Shown here: piece after piece, positions 1-8,856 of the stretch
How positions within the stretch are numbered: position 1 is the first letter of the stretch
Layout of the letters: the number at the start of each line of letters is the position of its first letter
Source of the DNA: Zygophlyctis sp. KS116
Taxonomy: Eukaryota; Chytridiomycota
Direction of reading: 5' to 3'
DNA length: 36,415 nucleotides
Assembly: GCA_054661495.1 (NCBI GenBank)
Contig: BAAFSQ010000088.1
Coordinates: forward strand, 1 to 36,415
Notes under the pieces: model-generated
Database searches by the model: none
Told to the model about the DNA's origin: nothing
The model's input: the letters and a program-made list of their open reading frames with translations, nothing else
Translations under genes and position numbers: made by a program

Positions 1-120
1 ACGCGGCTAAGCTAGGGTCTGCCTCTTATCTCTTAAGTACATGCATCGGCTCTTCGCTCAAGGTTTAGTCAGATGGATTGCATTTTTACTAATTTTTCTT
101 TATTTCGATTTAATAAATTC

Positions 121-639
121 CTATGAATAATAAATTGCGTATCCATTATCGGCGAGTGAAACACGAGGCTCGTGACCAATTAAATCATATATTTGATTAC
201 TTAATGCATCACGAAAGTTTTTCTCGCCTTCTTCTATTTGGTTTGCGGAGTATGATGTCATACTCTTACCGGTAATGTAATGACCTCTTCCTTGTCTAAA
301 GCTTATTAAAATGCCCTGGACCAAACCCTCGCTGTCAACATCCCCGCAACCACCCTTCTGATAATATTTGAAAGACTCATATCCAGCGTTAGAAAATGCC
401 CATTCCAGCTTTTGATTCTTTATTTGGAGAGCCATTGAGGTGTTCAGATTGGTAACTTCATCCTTTAAATTTGAGATTGATTGACTGAGAGTGTTCATTT
501 TGGAATCCATTGAAGTTTTCAGTGAATCTATAGAGGTTTGAAGAGAGGTGGCCTCGACATGAGAGGCTGCAGCTTTAATGAGCTCTTCAGCAGCCATTGC
601 CATTTTTGATAAATCTTTTGACACAGGCTCAGTGACCAT
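121..639 (-). CDS. Coiled-coil family protein, copy A (unknown function)
   Basis: Intronless 172-residue protein from an ATG, ending in TAG. I do not recognise the family. Residues 1-75 are Ser/Lys/Leu-rich and look helical or coiled-coil; from about residue 78 a compact block begins with LEWAFSNAGY and runs through FRQGRGHYI, SMTSYSANQIEEGEK and IYDLIGHEPRV to the end motif GYAIYYS. It has no signal peptide or membrane segment, so it is probably intracellular. Two paralogues follow in tandem on the same strand (1252-1800 and 2128-2649), sharing most of the C-terminal block and the opening VSKDLSKMA. The promoter carries a phased GGACA array, and beyond it lies a divergent signal-peptide stub. 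Conservation of the whole frame across three copies supports real coding. Function cannot be inferred. Confidence 0.8.
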   Translation of the reverse strand: MVTEPVSKDLSKMAMAAEELIKAAASHVEATSLQTSIDSLKTSMDSKMNTLSQSISNLKDEVTNLNTSMALQIKNQKLEWAFSNAGYESFKYYQKGGCGDVDSEGLVQGILISFRQGRGHYITGKSMTSYSANQIEEGEKNFRDALSNQIYDLIGHEPRVSLADNGYAIYYS

Positions 640-914
640 CTATATACTTAAATGGCTTTATTACCTTTTTTCAATTCAAAAATATTGGACGATCAACCTA
701 CATGCATTGATAGTCTAATTTGACATAAAAATATAGCTATCGGACAAAATATGGACAATAGATGGACAAAGAATCAGAACGCCGTTTTGGCACAAAAATA
801 TTCATAAAAATGAAACATTACTCTGCGGAAAGAAAAAGAAATCACTAGGAACAAGACTTTCAAGGAAATTAAACCATTGATAAACTTCAGGACAGCGACT
901 TCTACTTTCGTCTT
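640..914. promoter_or_regulatory. Upstream region of copy A
   Basis: No gene seen. The first ~90 bases resemble 2650-2715 upstream of copy C, including a GCTTTATTACCTTTTTTCAAT-like stretch and the motif GTCTAATTTGAC at 713-724. The GGACA array follows at 742-768. This is part of a duplicated module that continues into the repeat at 915-1175. Confidence 0.5.
742..768 (-). promoter_or_regulatory. Phased GGACA triple box, copy A
   Basis: GGACA occurs at 742, 753 and 764, exactly 11 bp apart, about 100 bp upstream of the copy A start; on the gene's strand it reads TGTCC. The same arrangement lies upstream of copies B and C. Likely operator-like sites on one face of the helix; this is inference. 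Confidence 0.55.
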
Positions 915-1175
915 ATAATACAATCTCTTTCAGCCGCGATTAGTTCCAAATAAAATTTTACTGCTTGGCTTGACACCGTTAAGTTGGCTTTCTCAGCAAC
1001 TTATCAACTAATGAGCCAATCATACACAATAACAAAAAGTGTGGAGAAACATATCACATATACCAGTTATGCCGTTAAAAGAATTTTCTTAAGAATTTTC
1101 AAAAGAATTTTTATGAAATGAAATTGATCATAGTGTTGATGTTTATTCAAAGCATCATTAGAATCTATGGCTTTA
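915..1175 (+). repeat. Duplicated protease leader region, copy 1
   Basis: Direct repeat of 2881-3138 with high identity over about 260 bp. It holds the 5' flank and signal-peptide start of a protease like P1. Relative to the other copy it has a 5-base insertion (extra GGCTT near 952) and a 1-base deletion near 1079, so a minus-strand frame open in the right-hand copy is not open here. Confidence 0.75.
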
Positions 1176-1213
1176 CCTCAGCTATCAGCAATATGGTTGT
1201 TCAGAAGGAATAA
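1118..1213 (+). pseudogene. Orphan protease signal-peptide stub 1
   Basis: A 31-codon frame starting MKLIIVLMFIQSIIRIYGF, nearly identical to the first exon of protease P1 (MKLIKVLMFIQGIIRIYGF), then diverging to a TAA. No protease body follows: the 3' end of coiled-coil copy B begins within 40 bases. I read it as the 5' remnant of a deleted aspartic protease gene. Expression as a tiny peptide cannot be excluded. Confidence 0.65.
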
Positions 1214-1251
1214 ATTTGGCTAGATTTTCTTTATTTCGCTTCAACAAATTC

Positions 1252-1800
1252 CTATGAATAATAAATACCGTAGCCATTATCGGCGAGTGTAACTCGAGGC
1301 TCGTGACCAATTAGAAAATACATTTGATCTTTTAGTGCAACAATGAATTGTTTCTCGCCTTCTTCTATTTGGTTTGCGGAGTATGATGTCATACTATGAT
1401 CGTTAATGCTGTAACCACGCCCTCGTCTAAACCATACGATAATTTCCTGGACAAGATCTTTGCTGTCGATTTCTTGGCTATTATTCTTCTTATAAAATTT
1501 GAAAGACTTATATCCGGCGTTGGAAAATGCCCATTCCAGCTTCTGGTTTTTTGATTGCAGAGCCAATTCTCCTTGTAAAGATGAGATTAGAGTGTTCATT
1601 TTGTAATCCATTGAAGTTTTCATTGACTCTATAGACTTTTCAATTGAGGAAGATACAATCGTCAACTCTTTTAAGCAATCCAGAGTTTCTTTACTAATTG
1701 AAAGAGTGGCGACCTCAACATGAGAGGATGCGGCTTTGATGAGCTCTTCAGCAGCCATTGCCATCTTTGACAAATCTTTTGACACAGGTCGAGGAATCAT
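1252..1800 (-). CDS. Coiled-coil family protein, copy B (unknown function)
   Basis: Intronless 182-residue protein, the longest of the three paralogues. It opens MIPRPVSKDLSKMAMAAEEL and has a helical, Ser/Lys/Glu-rich first half with about ten more residues than copy A. The conserved C-terminal block has LEWAFSNAGY, FRRGRGYSI, SMTSYSANQIEEGEK and the final GYGIYYS. It lacks a signal peptide or membrane segment. The upstream flank holds the GGACA array (1872-1898) and then a divergent orphan signal-peptide frame (2018-2137). It is closer to copy A than to copy C in the C-terminal half, consistent with stepwise tandem duplication. Function unknown. Confidence 0.8.
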   Translation of the reverse strand: MIPRPVSKDLSKMAMAAEELIKAASSHVEVATLSISKETLDCLKELTIVSSSIEKSIESMKTSMDYKMNTLISSLQGELALQSKNQKLEWAFSNAGYKSFKFYKKNNSQEIDSKDLVQEIIVWFRRGRGYSINDHSMTSYSANQIEEGEKQFIVALKDQMYFLIGHEPRVTLADNGYGIYYS

Positions 1801-1871
1801 GTAGACGATTAAATGTTGGGATACGTGCGGATGATCAACCTAATACATGGATAACAGAAATATTAGCTGTC

Positions 1872-1898
1872 GGACAAAAAATGGACAATTGATGGACA
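1872..1898 (-). promoter_or_regulatory. Phased GGACA triple box, copy B
   Basis: GGACA at 1872, 1883 and 1894, spacing 11 bp, about 72 bp upstream of the copy B start. The flanking string TAGCTGTCGGACAAAA closely matches copy A's TAGCTATCGGACAAAA. The surrounding 1801-2017 shows no gene. Confidence 0.6.
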
Positions 1899-2017
1899 AA
1901 TCTTTTCCGGTAGTCGTCTCTTGAAATTATAATCTAATGATCGTATTAGCATTTCGTAATTGACGTGTAGTACTTGTCTAATAAGATTGTTGTATAACTA
2001 ACTGGAAGGAATTAAAA

Positions 2018-2137
2018 ATGAACAGATTAAAATACATTTTTCTGATATTTTATCTTTTATCACTGATGCATCCATCAGCTGTAGCATTTTCAAGAAGGGA
2101 TCATACTAGATTTATTTCAGTTTCTTTTTATGAATAA
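2018..2137 (+). pseudogene. Orphan signal-peptide stub 2
   Basis: A 39-codon frame with a clear secretory signal (MNRLKYIFLIFYLLSLMHPS, then AVAFSRRD) that stops inside the 3' end of coiled-coil copy C. The position mirrors stub 1 and the P1 first exon: divergent from a coiled-coil gene, across a GGACA array. The LMHPSA segment recalls the LMMHSSAE end of the P5 signal exon. Most likely the remains of a protease first exon; a very short secreted peptide is the alternative. Confidence 0.5.
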
Positions 2138-2649
2138 TAAATACCGTAGCCGTCATCATCAAGTGAAATTATTGGCTCAAGACCAATTAAATCATAAATT
2201 TGCTCGCTTAATGCATCACGAAATTGTTTCTCGCCTTCTTCTACTTTTTGGTTTCCGAAGTATTGTGTCATACTATAGTTTTCAATGTCATAACCTTCTC
2301 CCCTTCTAAACCATACTAATATTTCCAGAACAAGATCTTTGCTGTTAAATTCTTCAAAACTGTCCTTCTTATAATATCCGAAAGAAGAGATTTCCGTATT
2401 TGAAATGGCCCATTCTAGCCTCTGATTCTTTGATTGAAGAGCCAATTCTTTCTTTAAAATTGAAACTTCTCCCTTTAAATTTGAGATTGATTGGTTGAGA
2501 GTGTTCATTTTGGAATTAACCAAAGTTTTGAGTGACTCCATAGACTTTTGAAGAGATGTGGATTCTATATTAGAGGATGTAGCTTTAATGAGCTTCTCAG
2601 TAGCGATCGCCATTTTTGACAAGTCTTTTGAAAGAGATTCAGATATCAT
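2128..2649 (-). CDS. Coiled-coil family protein, copy C (unknown function)
   Basis: Intronless 173-residue paralogue, the most divergent of the three. It starts MISESLSKDLSKMAIATEKL, has a heptad-like stretch at about residues 28-75 (LQKSMESLKTLVNSKMN onward), then LEWAISNTEISSFGYY, FRRGEGYDI, a SMTQYFGNQKVEEGEK segment and the terminal GYGIYYS. No signal peptide or membrane segment. The stop region overlaps the end of orphan stub 2. Its start is 431 bp from the start of protease P1 on the other strand, so the two probably share a divergent promoter containing the third GGACA array. Function unknown. Confidence 0.8.
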   Translation of the reverse strand: MISESLSKDLSKMAIATEKLIKATSSNIESTSLQKSMESLKTLVNSKMNTLNQSISNLKGEVSILKKELALQSKNQRLEWAISNTEISSFGYYKKDSFEEFNSKDLVLEILVWFRRGEGYDIENYSMTQYFGNQKVEEGEKQFRDALSEQIYDLIGLEPIISLDDDGYGIYYS

Positions 2650-2880
2650 TTTGCTTTATTGCCTTTTTTCAATGCACAAAACATTATCTTTTGCATCGCT
2701 AGTCTAATTTTACTGAATTGGACAAACTATAGACAGTTTATGGACAGTCAAAAAGAAGGTCAGTTACATAGGTAGGTTACAAAATATCTCAAATCTGTTA
2801 AAAAGAAAAATAAATCACTCCGTACACGATCTATCAAGTATCAAACCACATCGATTCTCCTCTGAAGACCTCCATATACG
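2650..2880. promoter_or_regulatory. Divergent promoter between copy C and P1
   Basis: No gene seen. It holds GTCTAATTTTAC at 2702-2713 and the GGACA array at 2720-2746, and is followed by the repeated leader 2881-3138. It probably drives copy C leftward and P1 rightward. Confidence 0.45.
2720..2746 (-). promoter_or_regulatory. Phased GGACA triple box, copy C
   Basis: GGACA at 2720, AGACA at 2731 and GGACA at 2742, keeping the 11-bp period with one substitution in the middle box; about 71 bp upstream of copy C. Surrounding bases have diverged from copies A and B, so the retained spacing suggests selection. Confidence 0.55.
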
Positions 2881-3138
2881 ATAATCCAATCTCTTTCAGG
2901 CGCGATTAGTTCCAAATAAAATTTTACTGCTTGACGCCGGAAAGTTGGCTTTCTCAGCAACTTATCAACTAATGAGCCAATCATACACAATAACAAAAAG
3001 TTTACAGGAAAAATATCATATTCATCAGTTATGCCGTTAAATAGAATTTTCTTAAGAATTTGCAAAAGAATTTTTATGAAATGAAATTGATCAAAGTATT
3101 GATGTTTATTCAAGGCATCATTAGAATCTATGGCTTTA
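2881..3138 (+). repeat. Duplicated protease leader region, copy 2
   Basis: Direct repeat of 915-1175 and the intact copy: it leads into the signal-peptide exon of P1 (ATG at 3081). The best conserved part, a TTGGCTTTCTCAGCAACTTA-containing block near 2945-3000, is upstream of the start and may be 5' UTR or promoter. Confidence 0.75.
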
Positions 3139-4541
3139 TATAGTAAGATTTTAAAAAACTAATTAGAAGCATCCCATTGCATAGAGTTAATCTGCAAGAT
3201 TTGCATTCAGAAAACGATGATGGACTTTCAATTGTCAAAAGACAGTCAACTATCCCCTTGGAGCATAATTCATACTTTTTCCTACTGGGATCTATTGGAG
3301 TTGGAACTCCAGCACAGAAGTTCAATGTAATCTTTGATACTGGAAGTCCGATTGTATGGATCAGATCAAGCAATTGCTTTACTTGTTCAAGATCTACTCG
3401 AGCATTCAATGCATCGGCGTCTTCATCATTTAAGGAATTAAGAAATAGTAGTCATTCAGTCTCATATGTTGATGGAACATATGTAAATGGTGAGTATGCC
3501 AAAGAATCAATTACTATTGGATCTCGAAGATTTAATAATTTCTCAGTTTTAATAGCTACAGATGTTTATGATAGCTCAAATGACTCTGATATAAATGGAA
3601 TAGTAGGACTTAGCTTTCATAAAACATTTGATGGTACAGGATCTATCGTTGGACATCAAAAAATAAGGACTAAACCAATGGCATTTTCATATTTTATCGA
3701 TTTAAGTGATTTTGCTGGAGGAATCACTTTTGGCGGAATAGATATTGCTAGATATTATGGATCACTTGCATGGATTCCTTTAATTTTTTCAGAGGAGAGC
3801 GGAGAAAAGAGTTATTCTCATTGGGCTATAAACCTGACAGGACTTTATGTATCCGGTATTTCAGGGATTGATAGACCTATATCTACTATTATGGACACTG
3901 GAACTTCATTTTCTATATTTCCTTCTATTATTGCAGACAGTATCAATTCTTTATTAAGTTTGGAAAAAGTTTCAATCGGATTTAATTCAGTTATAACTTT
4001 TGGAAAGCAATGTCATGATGGTAATATAGACCAATTTCAAAATTTAACATTACATTTTGGTGAAACTATTATCAATATCTCTCCTAGAACCTTTATGTTT
4101 TTAAAACAATACGGTGATACTTTGTACTGTGTATCCGGACTATTTGGAAAGCCGCAATTTTCCAACGACTCAATCATACTAGGAAATGTAATTCTTCGAC
4201 AATTTTATACAGTATTTGACTATGGATCAATGAAAATTGGAATAGCTGACGCTAATAGAAATTTTGACGTTGAATCAAGGATTATTGCAGCTGATTCAAG
4301 AAACTCTCCAATTGGAATCGCAGATCCTTCTTCTATTGGCGGAATAAGTTACTCTGGGTCCGTAACTCGAGTTATAAACTATTTCAAAATCATGGTATTG
4401 GCAGTTTTAGTGATCTTGGGGATACTTTTTTTAATTGGTACATTTTGGCGAAAACGACAAAAGGAAAAAGATCCAGAGCTTCATAATAACTTTCCAGGAC
4501 TAACAAATCCAGGAGTAGATCATAATTATATGCATTCATAA
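3081..4541 (+). CDS. Pepsin-like aspartic protease P1, transmembrane
   Basis: 477-residue A1-family aspartic endopeptidase. Exons 3081-3142 and 3170-4541, with a 27-nt phase-2 intron directly after the signal peptide (MKLIKVLMFIQG). A pro-segment ends at KRQ (Kex2-like site), then the catalytic domain: first Asp in IFDTGS (about residue 77), flap Tyr in SYVDGT, second Asp in IMDTGTS (about residue 263). Near the C-terminus one hydrophobic helix (IMVLAVLVILGILFLIGTF) is followed by a basic, polar ~30-residue tail, so it should be a type I membrane protein with its protease outside or in the lumen. The upstream AG of the acceptor pair would create TAA at the junction; the downstream AG restores the IPLH reading that matches the other paralogues. 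First of seven paralogues. Confidence 0.9.
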
Positions 4542-4594
4542 TGTATATTAATAATAATATTGTGCAACATTACTGATTTGCGAATTTTCAGAGA

Positions 4595-6052
4595 ATGATA
4601 AGAGTACTGATTATACTAGTTTTAGTTATCTGCATTGAATGCTTTATCCAGTAATTTATTCTTAATAATTATAGTATTCCTCTTGAGTTATCCGATCACA
4701 GTAAATCATTTAGCAATTTAAACAGGAAATCACTTATCAAACTCAACTCTAGGAAATCACATCATACATTTGCTCTGATCAGTCAGTTGGGGATCGGAAC
4801 TCCACCGCAATCATTTAAAGTTATCTTTGACACTGGTAGTTCTGATCTATGGGTGAGATCAGTTGATTGCAAATCTTTAAATTGTTTGGATAAGCCTGCA
4901 TTCAACTCTTTTGCATCTTCATCATTTATTAGTCTGGAAGATAGGTCAGGATCTGCTACTTATTATGATGGATTTAATATCAATGGAACTTATGGTAAAG
5001 ATTCTGTGGATCTAGAAAATAATCTTCTGCTAGAAAATGTTTGTTTTATTGCTGCTTCTGGAATTCCCAATCATACAATTGATATGGATGGAATCGTTGG
5101 ACTTGATCTTGACTCTATAAACAGGACTAATTCATTTCTAGATATAGCTCGAAACCAAAAGAATGCTTCATCTGTATTTTCTTATTATATAGATTTATCT
5201 AATATGTCTGGAGGAATTACATTTGGAGCAATAGATATTGCGAGATATCACGGAGATTTGAGATGGATTTCTCTATCTCCAACTTTTGATGATTCTCATA
5301 TTCCTCAATTTAAAGTTTGGAGAGTAAAGTTGGTACAAATATTTATACAAGGAGATTCAATGGATATAAATCCTATATTTACAATATTTGATACAGGATC
5401 TTCATTATCATTTGTACCTAAAAGTTTAGCAGCATCTATAAATCATAAATTAGGACTTTTTAGGATTGATACTGGACTACCAGGTATACACTATGGTATT
5501 CCATGTTTTGATGGTGAACTACCAGAAATCCCATCAATGATTTTTAGATTTGGTGATGTAGATTTATCAATTTCACCAAATACTATCATGTATTTACAAT
5601 CCCACGATTCTCAACTTTATTGCATGTCTGGACTAGTTGGAAATCATGGTGTTTTATCAAATCAAAATCAATCCAACACAATAATATTGGGAAATGTAAT
5701 TCTTCGACAATTCTATACTGTTTTTGATTATGGAGCAATGAAAATAGGAATATCTGATTCAAACCGACATTCTAACACGTCTTGTAAATTTATTATTGCA
5801 GATTCTACAGACTCTCCGATTGGTCTTTCTCCTCTTTCATTAATTAGAGACACCAATTTTTATGAATCTGTATCTGACACCGGCTACAAGACATTATATA
5901 TTATTGCCATGACTGTATTGATCTTGTGCGTAGTATTTATTATTTCTAAAATTTTTATATTCTCAAGGATGGATAATGGATACTCTCTAAATCATACAAA
6001 TAGTCTTGACACAAGTTTCAATCTGATAAGCAATGAATCTATGGATCATTAA
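4595..6052 (+). CDS. Pepsin-like aspartic protease P2, transmembrane
   Basis: 477-residue A1-family protease. Exon 1 (4595-4650) encodes signal peptide MIRVLIILVLVICIECF; a 24-nt phase-2 intron leads to exon 2 (4675-6052), which starts with the family's IPL. The pro-region lacks the KRQ site seen in the other members, having only RK pairs, so activation may differ. Catalytic motifs are VIFDTGSSDLW (Asp about residue 71) and FDTGSSLSF; the flap Tyr is probably in ATYYDG. A C-terminal helix (IIAMTVLILCVVFIIS) and ~35-residue polar tail make it a type I membrane protein like P1, its closest paralogue. Only 53 bp separate it from P1's stop. Substrates unknown; digestion of external or host protein, or cell-surface processing, are possibilities. 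Confidence 0.9.
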
Positions 6053-6111
6053 AAAGATAGAATGTCCGGATCATGTATAAACGACCGTCGGATCACCTAC
6101 TCCTGTAATAA

Positions 6112-7309
6112 ATGTCACTTTTGGTTGATAAATACCGACCGTTAACTCTTGACGCTTTAGATTACCATTCCCAAATCTCAAATTACTTGAGAAATTTAGT
6201 ATGAGTCAATGTCTAATTTTAGGCCGACGGAGGAGATTTGCCGCATTTGTTGGTCGTTGGTCCTTCCGGTGCAGGAAAGAAGACAAGAATTATGGCAACG
6301 CTCTCTCAGATATTCGGACATGGAGTTGAAAAAGTAAATTGTTAAATGACTGATGCAAGTTAAAAATGGAAACAAAAACATTTGTCACTCCATCAAACAA
6401 GAAGATTGATTTGAATATTGTGTCTTCTAATTATCATTTGGAATTAACTCCAAGGTTTGACATTTTAATCTCATCATAGTGATGTAGGAATGTATGATCG
6501 AATTGTTATTCAGGAATTAATAAAGGAAATTGCTCAAACTCAGCAAGTAGATTTCAATGCTAAAAAGTCATTTAAAGGTATAATCATTCCAAAGATTAAT
6601 TCTAGTGGTTGTATTTAATGAAGCTGATTCATTATCAAAAGATGCACAGGCTGCATTACGTAGAACTATGGAGAAATATATGGGTAATTTGAGAATGATT
6701 TTATGTTGTACATCTTCATCAAAGATTATATCTCCCATTCGTTCAAGATGTTTACTTTTACGTGTTCCTGCTCCTTCAGACTCTGAAATGGCGGCTGTAT
6801 TGTATAAAGTTGCAGATTCTGAAAAATTTGATTTACCTGCAGGATTTGTAACTAGACTTGTAAAAGAGTCAATGGGAAATTTAAGAAAAGCTTTATTAAT
6901 TTTAGAAGCATCTAGAGTTGCACAGTAAGACATTTTAAAGAAATTAAATTTTAATAGTTTTCCATTATCTGATGATACACCAATTTTAGCAACAGATTGG
7001 GAATCTTTCATTCAAGAAATTTCATTATCTATTCTTTCTGAACAATCTCCAGCCAGATTATTACAAATACGTGGTCAATTGTATGATTTACTTTCTCATT
7101 GTATTCCTGCAGATGTGATTTTAAAACAATTAACATTTTCACTCTTGAAAACCATGGATCAGCAAATTGTTGGAATGATTTTAGAAGCTTCTGCAGAGTA
7201 TGATCATCGTCTTCGACTAGGAAATAAGGATATTTTCCATTTAGAAGCTTTTGTTGCAAAGGTTATGTCAATTTATAAGCGTTTCTTAATGGAACTGGGT
7301 ATGGCCTAG
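6112..7309 (+). CDS. RFC3: Replication factor C subunit 3 (yeast Rfc5 type)
   Basis: 353-residue AAA+ clamp-loader subunit; the RFC complex opens PCNA and loads it at primer-template junctions in the nucleus. Six exons: 6112-6198, 6223-6333, 6360-6454, 6480-6577, 6606-6924, 6958-7309; introns 24, 26, 25, 28 and 33 nt. N-terminus [19 protein letters not shown] is typical; Walker A is GPSGAGKKT (about 42-50), NEAD takes the Walker B position, and the SRC motif is in [26 protein letters not shown] stretch and a C-terminal collar ending [19 protein letters not shown] match this subunit rather than Rfc2 or Rfc4. Length matches human RFC3 (about 356). It sits between proteases P2 and P3 and has no evident link with them. 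Intron 3 begins GTTTG, one of few non-GTA donors. Confidence 0.95.
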
Positions 7310-7330
7310 GCCGAAAGTGAAGAATTTGAA

Positions 7331-8765
7331 ATGAGAATCTTGTTTTTACTTTTTGTTTTTGATCCATTGGTCAGAGGAGACTCTCCAATCTTTCAGTAAT
7401 TATTTCTATTTAAAGGCTAGTCTCCCATTGCATAATAATCATTTGAAAGCGATGAGACCAATCAAAAGATCCGATTCACATCATCCGCTAAAGAGACAAA
7501 CATTTGATCCATTAGTAGCCAAGGACTCTAAAAGTCTCTTTGTTTTCACTGGAACTCTTGATATCGGAACTCCAAAGCAAACGCTGGGAGTACTCTTTGA
7601 CACTGGAAGTTACAATTTGTGGGTCAGATCTATTGAATGTCGATCTCTGGAATGCTCAGGATTGCCAACATATAATCCATCAGCTTCGTCAACATTTGTA
7701 AACACTACAAAACCAGCTACAAGCATTAAATATGTTGATGGGACAACTGTACAGGGATATTTGGCATTTGAAAGTATTTCTTTGGGAACTATAAATAATC
7801 CAAAACAACAGTTTGAGGCTGCAACTGAAACTAATGATGATTCATCAGCGTATGATGGAATTTTGGGGTAATTTTATTTAAATTTTTTCTAATATTTAGT
7901 CTTGCTTTTCGTAATATTTTTACTTTTTTTTAATATTTTAGCTCCTACAACTAGTGATTTTACATTTTGGGATACAGCTATTAGATCAAAGGCTTCAAGT
8001 TCATATTGTTTTTCTTATTATATTGATTCTACAAATACTGCCGGAGGGATGACATTTGGTGGGATAGATACTGCTAGGTATAATGGAAATCTAAATTGGA
8101 TTCCAATTGTGCCTACTGCTACTTCATTCGGACAGCCTGTGTTTGTGTATTGGCAGATTAAATTGAATAGTTTGGATGTAGGCGGAATATCTATCCCATT
8201 TAATCCTACTGAAGCAGTAGTGGATACAGGCACTTCTTTAGCAATTTTCCCAATAGAGACTGCCCAAAAAATCAATAATAATTTAGGGCTTCAACAAATA
8301 GGTGCTGGATCTAATGGTTTACAAATGTATGGTGTAAGATGCTCGAATGGAGAGATTCCTAAAAATCTTCCTGATGTGGTATTTAACTTTGACTATATCA
8401 CAGTTTCTATCCCTGCATCCACGTATCTGTTTGTTCATCCAGATGATAGTGGTAGATTGGTTTGTATTTCAGGATTTGTTGGATCATCTCTTTCTTCAAC
8501 AGCAGCTCCTATCCTCGGTAATGTGATATTACGACAATTTTATATGGTTTTTGATTATTCTGCCCGAAAGATTGGAATAGCAAATGCTGACCGATCTCCT
8601 TACTTGAATTCATCATTTGTGGCTGCAGATTTCAGAAATTCTCCTGTTGGAACTGCTCCTGCTTCATTAAATGGAGGAATTAAATATAATGGGCGTAGTG
8701 GGGCATCTAAAGCATCACATATAAACGTTTTTGTATTCATGGGTTTACTCTCAATGATGTTATAA
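7331..8765 (+). CDS. Pepsin-like aspartic protease P3, GPI-like
   Basis: 448-residue A1-family protease in four exons: 7331-7395, 7421-7867, 7900-7910 (11-nt microexon) and 7942-8765; introns 25, 32 and 31 nt. Exon 1 is the signal peptide (MRILFLLFVFDPLVRG); exon 2 opens with LPLH and carries a PLKRQ processing site, first catalytic motif LFDTGSYNLW and flap SIKYVDGT. The microexon supplies LAF in the GILGLAF turn, which every paralogue has as GL(G/D/S)-like sequence. Exon 4 holds VVDTGTSLAIFP and ends in a short hydrophobic tail (INVFVFMGLLSMML) after small residues, so GPI anchoring is likely. The start lies 21 bp after RFC3. Without the microexon the frame breaks, which supports the model. 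Confidence 0.88.
7900..7910 (+). other. 11-nt microexon of protease P3
   Basis: TCTTGCTTTTC, bounded by a 32-nt intron ending TTTAG and a 31-nt intron starting GTAAT. It completes codons on both sides (GG-T, C-CT) and encodes the conserved LAF of the pepsin fold. Skipping it shifts the frame. Confidence 0.75.
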
Positions 8766-8786
8766 TGTCTAAAATGGGATTTCAGT

Positions 8787-8835
8787 GTCTAAAATTCTAT
8801 TAATACTCTCATGTGCGCGATGTCTAATTTTAGAC
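8787..8835. promoter_or_regulatory. GTCTAA inverted repeat upstream of P4
   Basis: GTCTAAAATT (8787-8796) and AATTTTAGAC (8826-8835) are exact inverted repeats; the right arm is itself part of a near-palindrome, GTCTAA-TT-TTAGAC (8822-8835), 21 bp before the P4 start. Another GTCTAAAA lies at 8767. Could be a regulator site, or a hairpin at the P3 3' end. Confidence 0.35.
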
Positions 8836-8856
8836 CACTTAGTTTTAAATAAAAAC

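Noticed and set aside
2841-3113. 90-residue minus-strand frame
   Set aside because: It lies in the P1 leader and runs antisense through its signal-peptide exon; the duplicate at 915-1175 breaks the frame by a 5-base insertion and a 1-base deletion, while the P1 signal peptide is kept in both copies.
7902-8765. Separate signal-anchored protein starting at 7902
   Set aside because: The apparent hydrophobic start is the microexon plus intron of P3; the rest is the P3 C-terminal lobe with the second catalytic Asp.
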